Source: an uncultured Chlorobiota bacterium (lineage in GTDB: Bacteria > Bacteroidota > Bacteroidia > Bacteroidales > JAADGE01). From it: DNA of 5,881 nt. Shown here in pieces: positions 1 to 5,881 of the stretch. Position numbers and translations under genes: made by a program. Where the stretch lies: NCBI GenBank assembly GCA_947311125.1, contig CAMZKI010000302.1, positions 1-5,881 on the forward strand, written 5' to 3'. The notes beneath the pieces were generated by a model. The model had not been told where the DNA came from and ran no database searches. It was given only the letters and a program-made list of their open reading frames with translations. Position 1 is the stretch's first letter; each line of letters opens with the position of its first letter.

Positions 1-17
1 ATAAAACAAATAAAATT

Positions 18-3000
18 ATGAAAAATTTCCTGAATAGACTTGCATCTCCTAAGTTAACGCTAATATTGTTAATTATATCGGCATTTGTTCTTGCAATTGC
101 AACTTTTGTTGAAAATTCTTATGATACGGCAGCTGCAAAAGAGCTTGTTTACAATGCTAAATGGTTTGAATTTGTTCTGCTTTTAATTTTTTTAAATCTT
201 ATAGCAAGTATTATTTACTTTAAATTGTATAAAATAGAAAGACTTGGCGGTTTTCTGTTTCATATCGGTTTTTTGGTTATGATTATAGGTGCTGCCGCGA
301 CAAGATATATCGGTTACGAAGGAACAATGCATATAAGAGAAGGGCAGGCTTCATCCGTAATATACACCGACGAAGCATATTTTATGGTGTCTTCTCCGGA
401 AGATAATTATGATTTCAATCTTCATGTTACTAATGATTTACTTGCAGATTTGCCTTTTTCCTTCAGCTTTGAATCAAAACAAAAAGGGACTGTAAAAGTT
501 ACGTTGCAAAAGTATGTTTCTAATGCTAAAGAGCAGATTCTTGAAAATCAGTCGGACGGAACCGATATGATTAAAATAAGATATGCTGTCGGTCACGATG
601 TGCACTCTGCGTTCATTAAAGACGGAGAAATATATTCAGCCGGCAGGTATAAAATTGCTTACAATAATTTTTCTGATACAACAGCCGTTAATATTACCGG
701 AAACAAAAAACAGCTAAAAATAAGTTCTCGGGATACATTATTTGTTACCTCCGGAACAGGGGTTGTTTTAGATACCGTTTCGCCCGGAAAAGCAGATATT
801 TCTCTTAATATAATATACCAAACAGGTGATTTTATTTTTATGCTTACGGAGGCATATACCAAAGCAAAAAGCGTTTATGTTCCGGGAAATCCGGAAGAGC
901 AGTCTGCAGATGTTATCCTTACTGATGTAGAGTTTGGCGGAAAAAAACATGAAATACGGGTATTCGGAGGAAAAGGGTATTTTACAAACTTCAGAGACTA
1001 TAATATTGACGGATTAAATATGAAATTTGCTTTTGGAAGTAAGCAAATAGAATTACCGTTTTCTCTTTTCTTAGATGATTTTATTCTTGAAAGGTATCCG
1101 GGGTCAATGAGCCCGTCTTCATACGAAAGCCGGGTAACTCTTATTGATAAAGAAAATAATGTTAATGAAAAACACAGAATTTATATGAATCACGTATTAG
1201 ATTACAGAGGTTACAGATTTTTTCAGTCCTCATATGATAAAGACGAAAAAGGCACTATTTTATCGGTCAATCATGACAGATTAGGGACTTACATCACATA
1301 TTTTTCATATATTTTATTGGTTGTCGGGTTTATTATAATTTTCTTCTCAAAAAAATCAAGATTTACGGCTTTAAGAAAAGAAGTTGCAAATTCCGGAAAA
1401 GGAAAAAAAGTAATAACATCCGTAATAATACTTATGACTGTATTCGGTAACACGGCGTTTTCGCAAAATATTGTCGACAAACAACATTCCGAGAATTTCG
1501 GACGCCTTATTGTACAGAAATTTGACGGTCGTTTTGAACCTGTATATACACTTGCAACCGATGTTGTTCATAAAATCTCTAAGAAAAATAAAATAAAAAT
1601 TGAAGGAGTCGGGACTTTTAACCCGATGCAGGTATTTATGGGTATAATGACAGAACCGGAATTTTGGGGAAATCAAAAAATTATATATATAAAAGATAAA
1701 TCATTACGTGATGTTCTGGGAATAAAAGGAAAACATGCTTCATATAATGATTTTTTTAATGATATGCAGCGATACAAACTTCTTGAATATTCTGATAATG
1801 CGTACAGAAAGGATTTGTCGGAAAGGACGGCTTTTGACAAAGAACTTATAAATGTTGAAGAGAGACTTAATATTTATTTAATGACGGTAAGGGGCTCTAT
1901 ACTCAAAATATTCCCGGAGCCTGATTCTGAAAATCATAAATGGGTAAGCCCTGATGATTCTTTGTCATACAGACCGCTTACGGGAAGTTTGCAGGCAATT
2001 AACGAAGACTTGAATTTAGGGGTTTTAAATTACAGAAATATATATTATTCGTATATACAAAGCCTTAAAGATGCTGCTGTATCGGGAGATTATACACGGG
2101 CAGACAGAATAATCGGATATATTAAAAATATACAGCGTCAAATAGATGTTCACGAAGATCTTCCTTCGGAAACTAAAATAAATACAGAGGTTTTTTATAC
2201 GAAAGCAAATATCTTTACCTCGTTGGCTTATGCCTATATGATTTTGAGTTTGATATTAATTATATTGTCATTTTTGGTTCATTTTAAGGAAAACCCGGGT
2301 AAAATTTTACAGTATTCTCTAAACTTTTTTATAGGGTTGCTTGCTTTGTCTTTTGTTTTTCATACGTTAGGCTTAATTTTAAGATGGTATTTGTCCGGTC
2401 ACGCACCTTGGAGCAACGGTTATGAAACTCTTGTGTTTGTTGCTTGGGCAGGTATCTTGGCAGGGTTTGTTTTTATGAAGTACTCAAAAATAACACTCGC
2501 GGCAACAGCTCTTTTAGCATTTTTTGTTATGCTTACGGCAAGTTTCAGTAATTATGATCCGCAAATAACAACCCTTCAGCCTGTTTTAAATTCTTATTGG
2601 CTGATAATTCATGTTGCGGTAATGGTTATGAGTTACGGATTTTTAGGCTTAGGTTTTGTTTTAGGCTTACTTAATCTGATAATGTATGCTTCTAAAAATA
2701 AAACGAATCATATAAGATTAAGCAAAACAATAAACGAGCTCACAAATATTAATGAAATGAATTTAATTATAGGCATTATTTTAGCGACAGTCGGAACATT
2801 TCTCGGTGCGGTTTGGGCAAATGAATCGTGGGGAAAATATTGGGGCTGGGATGCTAAAGAAACTTGGGCTCTTATTATTGTAATTGTTTATGCTCTTGTT
2901 TTACACCTAAGATTAGTTCCGGGATTAAAAGGAAAATTACTGTTTAACATAAGTTCTGTTTTTGCTTTCGGAACCGTGATTATGACATTTGTGGGAGTTA

Positions 3001-3152
3001 ATTTCTATTTTACTAAAGGTTTGCACAGTTATGCACAAGGCGGTGCGGTTGTTTTTCCGCTTTGGGCATGGATGCTTATAGCTTTTATCGTTGTTTTGAG
3101 CATAGCTGCAAGTATCAAGCAGAAAATATATAAAGAAGAAGATATAACGTAA
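18..3152 (+). CDS. ccsBA: CcsBA-type cytochrome c synthase (fused ResB/CcsB and CcsA), System II cytochrome c biogenesis
   Basis: This 1044-residue inner-membrane protein is predicted to export heme and attach it to the CXXCH motif of apocytochromes c on the periplasmic side. The N-terminal half is ResB/CcsB-like: membrane segments at about 12-31, 50-69 and 76-93, the third with His82 (candidate TM-His1), then a periplasmic domain up to about 420 with the typical DYRGYRFFQSSYD at 395-407, and a membrane segment at 424-443. A basic-hydrophobic stretch (about 464-482) leads into a second periplasmic region (about 483-730). The C-terminal CcsA half has roughly eight membrane segments, candidate P-His1 at His795 (SGHAPWSNGYE), the tryptophan-rich WWD motif at 933-950 (Trp933, 938, 942, 944), TM-His2 at His963 and P-His2 at His1003 (GLHSY). 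All four expected heme histidines are therefore present, and the ends look intact. The start follows an A-rich leader without a Shine-Dalgarno, as is usual in Bacteroidota. Only 17 bases precede it, so promoter and upstream partners (nrfHA in some relatives) cannot be seen. Family assignment is firm; which cytochromes it serves is unknown. Confidence 0.95.
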   Translation: MKNFLNRLASPKLTLILLIISAFVLAIATFVENSYDTAAAKELVYNAKWFEFVLLLIFLNLIASIIYFKLYKIERLGGFLFHIGFLVMIIGAAATRYIGYEGTMHIREGQASSVIYTDEAYFMVSSPEDNYDFNLHVTNDLLADLPFSFSFESKQKGTVKVTLQKYVSNAKEQILENQSDGTDMIKIRYAVGHDVHSAFIKDGEIYSAGRYKIAYNNFSDTTAVNITGNKKQLKISSRDTLFVTSGTGVVLDTVSPGKADISLNIIYQTGDFIFMLTEAYTKAKSVYVPGNPEEQSADVILTDVEFGGKKHEIRVFGGKGYFTNFRDYNIDGLNMKFAFGSKQIELPFSLFLDDFILERYPGSMSPSSYESRVTLIDKENNVNEKHRIYMNHVLDYRGYRFFQSSYDKDEKGTILSVNHDRLGTYITYFSYILLVVGFIIIFFSKKSRFTALRKEVANSGKGKKVITSVIILMTVFGNTAFSQNIVDKQHSENFGRLIVQKFDGRFEPVYTLATDVVHKISKKNKIKIEGVGTFNPMQVFMGIMTEPEFWGNQKIIYIKDKSLRDVLGIKGKHASYNDFFNDMQRYKLLEYSDNAYRKDLSERTAFDKELINVEERLNIYLMTVRGSILKIFPEPDSENHKWVSPDDSLSYRPLTGSLQAINEDLNLGVLNYRNIYYSYIQSLKDAAVSGDYTRADRIIGYIKNIQRQIDVHEDLPSETKINTEVFYTKANIFTSLAYAYMILSLILIILSFLVHFKENPGKILQYSLNFFIGLLALSFVFHTLGLILRWYLSGHAPWSNGYETLVFVAWAGILAGFVFMKYSKITLAATALLAFFVMLTASFSNYDPQITTLQPVLNSYWLIIHVAVMVMSYGFLGLGFVLGLLNLIMYASKNKTNHIRLSKTINELTNINEMNLIIGIILATVGTFLGAVWANESWGKYWGWDAKETWALIIVIVYALVLHLRLVPGLKGKLLFNISSVFAFGTVIMTFVGVNFYFTKGLHSYAQGGAVVFPLWAWMLIAFIVVLSIAASIKQKIYKEEDIT

Positions 3153-3174
3153 AAAGTATGCTCTCAGATATTAT

Positions 3175-3216
3175 AAGAACGCCTGTCGAAAAAAATAAAT
3201 GACAGGCGTTCTTTTA
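3175..3216. terminator. Strong hairpin, probable bidirectional terminator between convergent genes
   Basis: A perfect 13-bp stem (3175-3187 with 3201-3213, core GAACGCCTGTC) encloses a 13-base A-rich loop and runs into TTTT at 3212-3215 on the plus strand. It starts 22 bases after the ccsBA stop codon. It also lies just downstream of the convergent gene ending at 3231, so it may stop transcripts from both sides. On the minus strand the following T run is weaker (TTCTTATAA), so termination of ccsBA is the better supported role. Confidence 0.85.
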
Positions 3217-3230
3217 TTAGTTCCGCTTTG

Positions 3231-4268
3231 TTAGCGGGTTATTATCACTTTTTTAGAGAAAGTGAATCCCGGCGATTTAAAGCTCAGTATATAAATTCCG
3301 TTTTTGAAATTGTTAGTGTAAATATTGACATTTTCATTGGCTATCGGATTTGAATATATTTCTTTTCCTGATATATCACAGACAACAATATTTTTAAACT
3401 CTTTCGGAATATTGCTTATTTTTAATATTCCGTTTGTTGTTTCAACCACTATTTTAGGTTGTGTAATATCGTCTCGGATTCCGGAGGAATGAATGAATGC
3501 CTGACTTATAAAATTGCCGTCTGTTACGGTATCTGCGGCATCAACATATAATTCCAAAGCTTTCATTTTTATCATCGGGTCGTTAGTCCACCATTCGTAA
3601 CTGTATGATGTGTCTTGTCGAATGTTTATAAATTGCCAGTTGCTGCTTACTTGTAAAAATACAGAGTCGGTTTTATATACTTTATGATAAAAACGTAATG
3701 TATTAATATTGCCGAGAGGTAATATAAGAGTTCCGTATGCATCTGCAAGTACTGTATCTTTCTTATATGATTTTATCAATACACTGTCTGTCCCGTTGAA
3801 ATATTTTACCTGAGCACTGTAATCAGAATAAAATTCATCACCGTAAGTAACAGGAAAAGGCATCATATTTTCATACGGATTATAGTGAATGTCTCCAAAA
3901 TCACTTGCAGATATTCCCAAGACTCGTAAATAAGTGCTTGATTTATCAACATAAGCAAACACTGTATCACCGGACACAGAGTTCAGTATTTTTACGGCAA
4001 AATCTGCATCAGGAAAGGCATTTCCGTAAGGAGCATCTGCAGTATTTATAAACATAAGAGTATCATCGGCAACAGGAGTAAGGGATGAGAAGTCCCAAAT
4101 TTGATATCCTGTCCCTCCCGGAGAAAAGTTGATGATATTTGCATCATAAGATTGTAATAATGTGTCTCCGACACCGACAAGATCATCTGATGTAATAGTA
4201 ATTTGTGCATAAGAGAAGTTAAGTAGAAAAACAAAAGTTAACAGCTGAAGTTTTTTTAAAGATTCCAT
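3231..4268 (-). CDS. Secreted protein of unknown function with T9SS type A sorting domain
   Basis: This is a 345-residue protein predicted to cross the inner membrane by Sec and the outer membrane by the type IX (Por) secretion system. Residues 1-22 form a signal peptide (basic MESLKK, hydrophobic core, likely cleavage near SYA-QI). Residues 23 to about 270 are a beta-rich region with many Asp, Thr and Tyr and a WDFSSL motif at 58-63, which I do not recognise as an enzyme. Residues about 272-345 resemble the T9SS type A tail: short beta strands, DISGKEIY at 298-305, NGIYILSF at 323-330 and a final KKVIITR. The PNP motif that often opens this tail is not obvious. The start at 4268 is preferred over the in-frame ATG at 4334 because it begins the signal peptide and because a Bacteroidota-type promoter (4295-4326) lies between the two. 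It is convergent with ccsBA and 73 bp downstream of the dehydratase gene on the same strand. Export is well supported; the function is unknown. Confidence 0.85.
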   Translation of the reverse strand: MESLKKLQLLTFVFLLNFSYAQITITSDDLVGVGDTLLQSYDANIINFSPGGTGYQIWDFSSLTPVADDTLMFINTADAPYGNAFPDADFAVKILNSVSGDTVFAYVDKSSTYLRVLGISASDFGDIHYNPYENMMPFPVTYGDEFYSDYSAQVKYFNGTDSVLIKSYKKDTVLADAYGTLILPLGNINTLRFYHKVYKTDSVFLQVSSNWQFINIRQDTSYSYEWWTNDPMIKMKALELYVDAADTVTDGNFISQAFIHSSGIRDDITQPKIVVETTNGILKISNIPKEFKNIVVCDISGKEIYSNPIANENVNIYTNNFKNGIYILSFKSPGFTFSKKVIITR

Positions 4269-4294
4269 AGCATTAAATTTTCTGGTTAAAATTA

Positions 4295-4326
4295 CAAAGT
4301 TATAACACAGGAAAATAAAAATCAAC
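4295..4326 (-). promoter_or_regulatory. Bacteroidota-type promoter (-33 GTTG / -7 TAnnTTTG) for the T9SS-tail protein gene
   Basis: On the minus strand, TAACTTTG at 4302-4295 matches the -7 consensus TAnnTTTG exactly. GTTG at 4326-4323, 20 bases upstream, is a near match to the -33 element TTTG/TTG. Transcription would begin near 4288-4290, giving a leader of about 20 bases before the ATG at 4268. This supports a transcript separate from the upstream dehydratase gene. It is based on consensus matching only. Confidence 0.6.
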
Positions 4327-4341
4327 TGTGACAATATTTTT

Positions 4342-5757
4342 TTATTTGTCTAATGTTTCGTAAACGGAGTTTTTGCTTACAAATTCAGGAATTATATTTT
4401 TCATCAGTCTTACAATTTCAAAATTATCATGATTTTTAAGAACTGAAATAAGCTTTTCTATTTCCGGAATAATTATATCGGGGCTGTATTGACGTGTTTT
4501 GGCAATCATTATTTTTTCGTGAACGGTAGGCAATGTATTTTCTTTGTCGGCAAGAAGTTCTTCATACAGTTTTTCTCCCGGGCGTAATCCCGTAAATTTA
4601 AGGCTGATGTCAGTTCCGAGTTTTAACCCGTAAAGTTGTATCATTTTTTTTGCCAGATTTACGATTTTTACGGATTTTCCCATATCAAAAATAAAAATTT
4701 CTCCGCCTTTACCTATTGCTCCGGCTTCTAAAACTAATTGGCACGCTTCCGGGATTGTCATAAAATACCGAGTTATGTCCGGGTGTGTAACCGTAACAGG
4801 ACCGCCGTCTTCAATTTGCTGTTTAAAACGCGGAATAACAGAACCGTTAGAACCGAGAACATTTCCGAAGCGTGTAGTAATGAAAGCAGCTTTGCCTTTT
4901 TGTTGCAGGGTTTGAATGTATATTTCCGCAATTCTCTTTGATGCTCCCATAACGTTTGTAGGGTTTACGGCTTTATCGGTTGAAATCATTACAAATTTTT
5001 TAACATTGAAGCCGAGAGAGAGGTCGGCAACGTTTTTTGTGCCGAGAATATTAACTCTTACAGCCTCCGAAGGATTATTTTCCATCATCGGCACGTGTTT
5101 GTATGCTGCGGCATGATAAACGGTATTCGGTTTAAATGTTTCAAAAACTTTTGTAAGTCTTATATTGTTTGTTACGTCTCCTATTACAATCTCAAAATTA
5201 TGAAAACCGTATTTTTCTTTGAGTTCAAGTTCTAAATTATACAAGGGAGATTCTGCTTGGTCGAAAGCAATAATAAGTTTCGGCTGAAATCGCGTAAGTT
5301 GAACAACAATTTCGCTGCCTATTGAACCGGCTGCACCCGTTACTAAAATAATTTTATTTAAAACATCTTTTTTTATTTGCTTTTCGTCTAATTTAATGGG
5401 GTCTCTTTCGAGTAAATCTTCTATATTTATTTTTCTTATTTGGCGGTATGTTAATTCGCCGTTTATCCAGTCTTTAGCGTCGGGGAGGGTAAGAACATTA
5501 ATATTATAATTAAAACACAAGTCAATCAGCTCTTGCTTTTTATCAGGATTTATGTTTGTATCAGCAATAATAAGTTCCGTTATTTTCGTTTTTTTGAAAA
5601 TATTTTCTATTTCGGACAGTTTGTAAAATTTTATTCCGTCAAGTTGTTTCTTTTTTCCGGTATTATACGGGTCAATAAATGCTTCAACTTTGTATTTTAT
5701 GTCAGGGTCTCTCGTAAGAACTCTTTTTGTTGTTACGGCGTTTTCGTCAATACCGGG
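4342..5757 (-). CDS. Nucleotide-sugar 4,6-dehydratase, PglF/WbpM/CapD family; 5' end missing
   Basis: The family removes water from UDP-GlcNAc-type sugars, giving UDP-4-keto-6-deoxy sugars for capsule, O-antigen or glycoprotein glycans. About 470 C-terminal residues are present, ending at a TAA (4342-4344). Reading from the truncated end, GIDENAVTTKRVL (from 5754) fits the start of the Rossmann-like regulatory domain, which runs to about 5470. The catalytic short-chain dehydrogenase domain follows: TGAAGSIGSE at 5340-5311 binds NAD, then HAAAYKHVPMMENNP, the active-site block STDKAVNPTN (4983-4954) and MGASK (4950-4936). Met in the usual Tyr position is normal in the long membrane-bound members, described as SMK rather than SYK. 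RFGNVLGSNGSV and GLRPGEKLYEEL are also characteristic. Full-length relatives are about 600-650 residues with four N-terminal membrane helices and a first Rossmann strand; these are absent because the sequence folds back at about 5749-5757. The open frame upstream to 5880 is antisense of this same gene and should not be counted as protein. The exact sugar substrate cannot be told. Confidence 0.9.
   Translation of the reverse strand, partial: PGIDENAVTTKRVLTRDPDIKYKVEAFIDPYNTGKKKQLDGIKFYKLSEIENIFKKTKITELIIADTNINPDKKQELIDLCFNYNINVLTLPDAKDWINGELTYRQIRKINIEDLLERDPIKLDEKQIKKDVLNKIILVTGAAGSIGSEIVVQLTRFQPKLIIAFDQAESPLYNLELELKEKYGFHNFEIVIGDVTNNIRLTKVFETFKPNTVYHAAAYKHVPMMENNPSEAVRVNILGTKNVADLSLGFNVKKFVMISTDKAVNPTNVMGASKRIAEIYIQTLQQKGKAAFITTRFGNVLGSNGSVIPRFKQQIEDGGPVTVTHPDITRYFMTIPEACQLVLEAGAIGKGGEIFIFDMGKSVKIVNLAKKMIQLYGLKLGTDISLKFTGLRPGEKLYEELLADKENTLPTVHEKIMIAKTRQYSPDIIIPEIEKLISVLKNHDNFEIVRLMKNIIPEFVSKNSVYETLDK
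5532..5664 (+). repeat. Long inverted repeat, left arm (genuine dehydratase coding sequence)
   Basis: This arm is the reverse complement of 5749-5881 with one mismatch in 133 (5656 against 5757); 5532-5655 pairs perfectly. Read on the minus strand it encodes a conserved-looking part of the dehydratase N-terminal Rossmann-like domain (ending near LIIADTNINPDKKQ), so this is the original copy. The repeat reaches the last base of the window, so its true length is unknown. Confidence 0.97.
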
Positions 5758-5881
5758 AAAAAGAAACAACTTGACGGAATAAAATTTTACAAACTGTCCG
5801 AAATAGAAAATATTTTCAAAAAAACGAAAATAACGGAACTTATTATTGCTGATACAAACATAAATCCTGATAAAAAGCAAG
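5749..5881 (-). repeat. Long inverted repeat, right arm; probable chimeric fold-back at a sequence end
   Basis: This arm is the inverted copy of 5532-5664, separated from it by 84 bases. Where the 5' part of the dehydratase gene should be, the minus strand instead carries the antisense of that gene. It stays open by chance, giving about 41 Phe/Ile-rich residues that do not look like the family and do not form the expected four-helix membrane domain. The likely junction is the shared 8 bases AATACCGG (5749-5756), beyond which the only difference between the arms is found (5757). Confidence 0.95.

Noticed and set aside
659..1676. Several open frames of 60-101 codons on the minus strand within ccsBA.
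   Set aside because: They overlap a well-supported conserved gene in full, have no recognisable features, and their compositions are those of antisense translation.
3223..3237. Small hairpin CCGCT/AGCGG over the stop codon of the T9SS-tail gene.
   Set aside because: It is a 5-bp stem with no T run of its own; the 13-bp hairpin next to it is the better terminator.
4306..4330. Possible hairpin CACAG...CTGTG downstream of the dehydratase stop on the minus strand.
   Set aside because: The stem is only 5 bp with a 15-base loop, it overlaps the promoter for the next gene, and no T run follows.
4738..5116. Two plus-strand open frames of about 66 codons inside the dehydratase gene.
   Set aside because: They lie opposite the most conserved catalytic region of the dehydratase and show no domain or initiation signal.
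5532..5881. The inverted repeat as an invertible promoter switch of the kind that controls polysaccharide loci in Bacteroides, or as a hairpin telomere.
   Set aside because: The arms are far longer than recombinase-site repeats, both lie in coding sequence of one conserved gene, and there is no recombinase gene or promoter between them. A telomere in the middle of a conserved gene, with an 84-base loop, is not plausible.

Overview
The window looks like a piece of a Bacteroidota (Bacteroidetes) genome. The evidence is the AT-rich composition, a long CcsB-CcsA fusion protein of the type found in this phylum, a secreted protein with a Por secretion system (type IX, T9SS) C-terminal sorting tail, and a TAnnTTTG-type promoter with no evident Shine-Dalgarno sequence. 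No species can be named from this sequence alone. I recognise no mobile element, CRISPR array, tRNA or rRNA.

Layout. Positions 18-3152 (+) encode a 1044-residue CcsBA-type cytochrome c synthase (heme export and apocytochrome ligation). A 78-bp gap holds a strong hairpin (3175-3216) that probably terminates transcription from both sides, because the next gene is convergent. Positions 3231-4268 (-) encode a secreted protein of unknown function with a signal peptide and a T9SS type A tail. Its promoter lies at 4295-4326, which fixes the start at 4268 rather than at the longest-frame ATG (4334). Positions 4342-5757 (-) encode the C-terminal ~470 residues of a membrane-type nucleotide-sugar 4,6-dehydratase (PglF/WbpM/CapD family) of surface polysaccharide or glycan synthesis. 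The two minus-strand genes are 73 bp apart, but the promoter between them suggests separate transcription. The three genes share no obvious pathway beyond the cell envelope.

The most notable feature is at the right end. The last 133 bases (5749-5881) are the reverse complement of 5532-5664, with a single mismatch, separated by an 84-base spacer. This fold-back replaces the 5' part of the dehydratase gene: the reading frame stays open through the duplicated antisense copy, adding about 41 residues that are not real dehydratase sequence, and the expected N-terminal membrane domain is absent. The best explanation is an amplification or assembly chimera at a contig end, primed by an 8-base microhomology, although a true inverted duplication cannot be excluded here. 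I found no convincing new biological system in the window.
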